This document shows, one piece after another, positions 63,914 to 64,000 of a stretch of 64,000 bases of DNA. The notes beneath the pieces are model-generated. The model had not been told where the DNA came from and did not search any database. It worked only from the letters and a program-made list of their open reading frames with translations. The stretch covers positions 1 through 64,000 of the forward strand of contig CAMVOY010000002.1 of assembly GCA_947169235.1 (NCBI GenBank), given 5' to 3'. The DNA comes from an uncultured Lachnospiraceae bacterium (GTDB lineage Bacteria; Bacillota; Clostridia; Lachnospirales; Lachnospiraceae). Numbering within the stretch: position 1 is the stretch's first letter; the number at the start of each line of letters is the position of its first letter. A program made the position numbers and the translations under genes.

Positions 63914-64000
63914 CTACTCTATATTCTGAATCTGTTCACGTATCTTTTCAATAAGAGTCTTGAGCTCGATACCATAGTTGGCTATAGTGATATCAGTAGA
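63914..64000 (-). CDS. yicC: YicC-family endoribonuclease, C-terminal fragment
   Basis: Only the last 28 codons lie in the window. They read STDITIANYGIELKTLIEK then IREQIQNIE and a stop, which fits the C-terminus of YicC/DUF1732 proteins (KTEIEKIREQVQNIE type). The place upstream of remA and gmk supports it. The rest of the gene is beyond the right edge. Confidence 0.8.
   Translation of the reverse strand, partial: STDITIANYGIELKTLIEKIREQIQNIE

Overview
The window is a gene-dense piece of a Gram-positive chromosome. The gene set points to the Clostridia and most likely Lachnospiraceae: short HisG with HisZ, pyrB-pyrI, fhs, SepF/DivIVA/YlmE, LexA with a SOS division inhibitor, RemA, mutS-mutL-miaA followed by a PF06838-type lyase, and mreBCD-PBP2-rodA-mgsA. 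The lineage is inferred from gene content and order only. There are about 57 protein genes, no rRNA or tRNA, no CRISPR and no prophage. Both ends cut genes: pnp at the left and the yicC family gene at the right.

Layout. 1-7.2 kb: 3' part of pnp, ftsK/spoIIIE, a RimK-like ATP-grasp ligase and fhs, whose 3' end is tandemly triplicated. 7.3-8.1 kb: a secreted CAP-domain protein on the minus strand. 8.2-15.7 kb: pyrB-pyrI, an aconitase-family hydratase, a small alarmone synthetase, folD, rimO, pgsA. 15.8-21.1 kb: lipoprotein, BaiN/HI0933-type flavoprotein, cmk, ispH, rpsA, cheR. 21.1-27.6 kb: plsX, rnc, smc, ftsY. 27.7-30.9 kb: hisZ-hisG-hisD. 31.0-34.6 kb: rplS, two signal peptidases flanking rbgA, a CYTH protein. 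34.8-36.9 kb: gdhA convergent with lexA. 37.0-44.7 kb: SH3 membrane protein, mutS, mutL, miaA, PLP lyase. 44.7-52.9 kb: mreB, mreC, mreD, PBP2, rodA, mgsA, HlyD-like protein. 53.2-57.9 kb: ylmE, sepF, divIVA, lspA, rluD-type gene, orphan BlaI-type repressor. 58-64 kb: a 706-base gene-free stretch of structured repeats, a tyrosine recombinase, a secreted amidase (minus), a YneA-like SOS gene, then rpoZ, lepB, gmk, remA and yicC on the minus strand.

The most unusual content is between the genes. Two families of large, nested, intergenic hairpin elements recur here. Family E has three copies (12.64, 13.64 and 26.44 kb). Family F has four full copies (26.53, 53.02, 58.06 and 58.39 kb) and one chimeric fragment (58.31 kb). 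Within each family the helices change sequence between copies but stay complementary, while defined unpaired segments stay nearly identical. In family F the near-constant part is an A-rich linker followed by GCGAAAGC or GCGCAAGC, a GNRA-type mini-hairpin. This is what selection or descent at the RNA (or folded single-strand DNA) level would leave. One F copy lies inside a 235-bp unit with imperfect terminal inverted repeats. I do not recognise either family.

Other points of interest are a LexA-type operator set (one site at lexA, three at the yneA-like gene), a signal peptidase paralog with Arg in place of the general-base Lys, a promoter-to-start leader of three perfect hairpins between duplicated Shine-Dalgarno blocks, tandem duplications of the 3' ends of fhs and lexA, and a BlaI-type gene with two operators but no sensor partner nearby.
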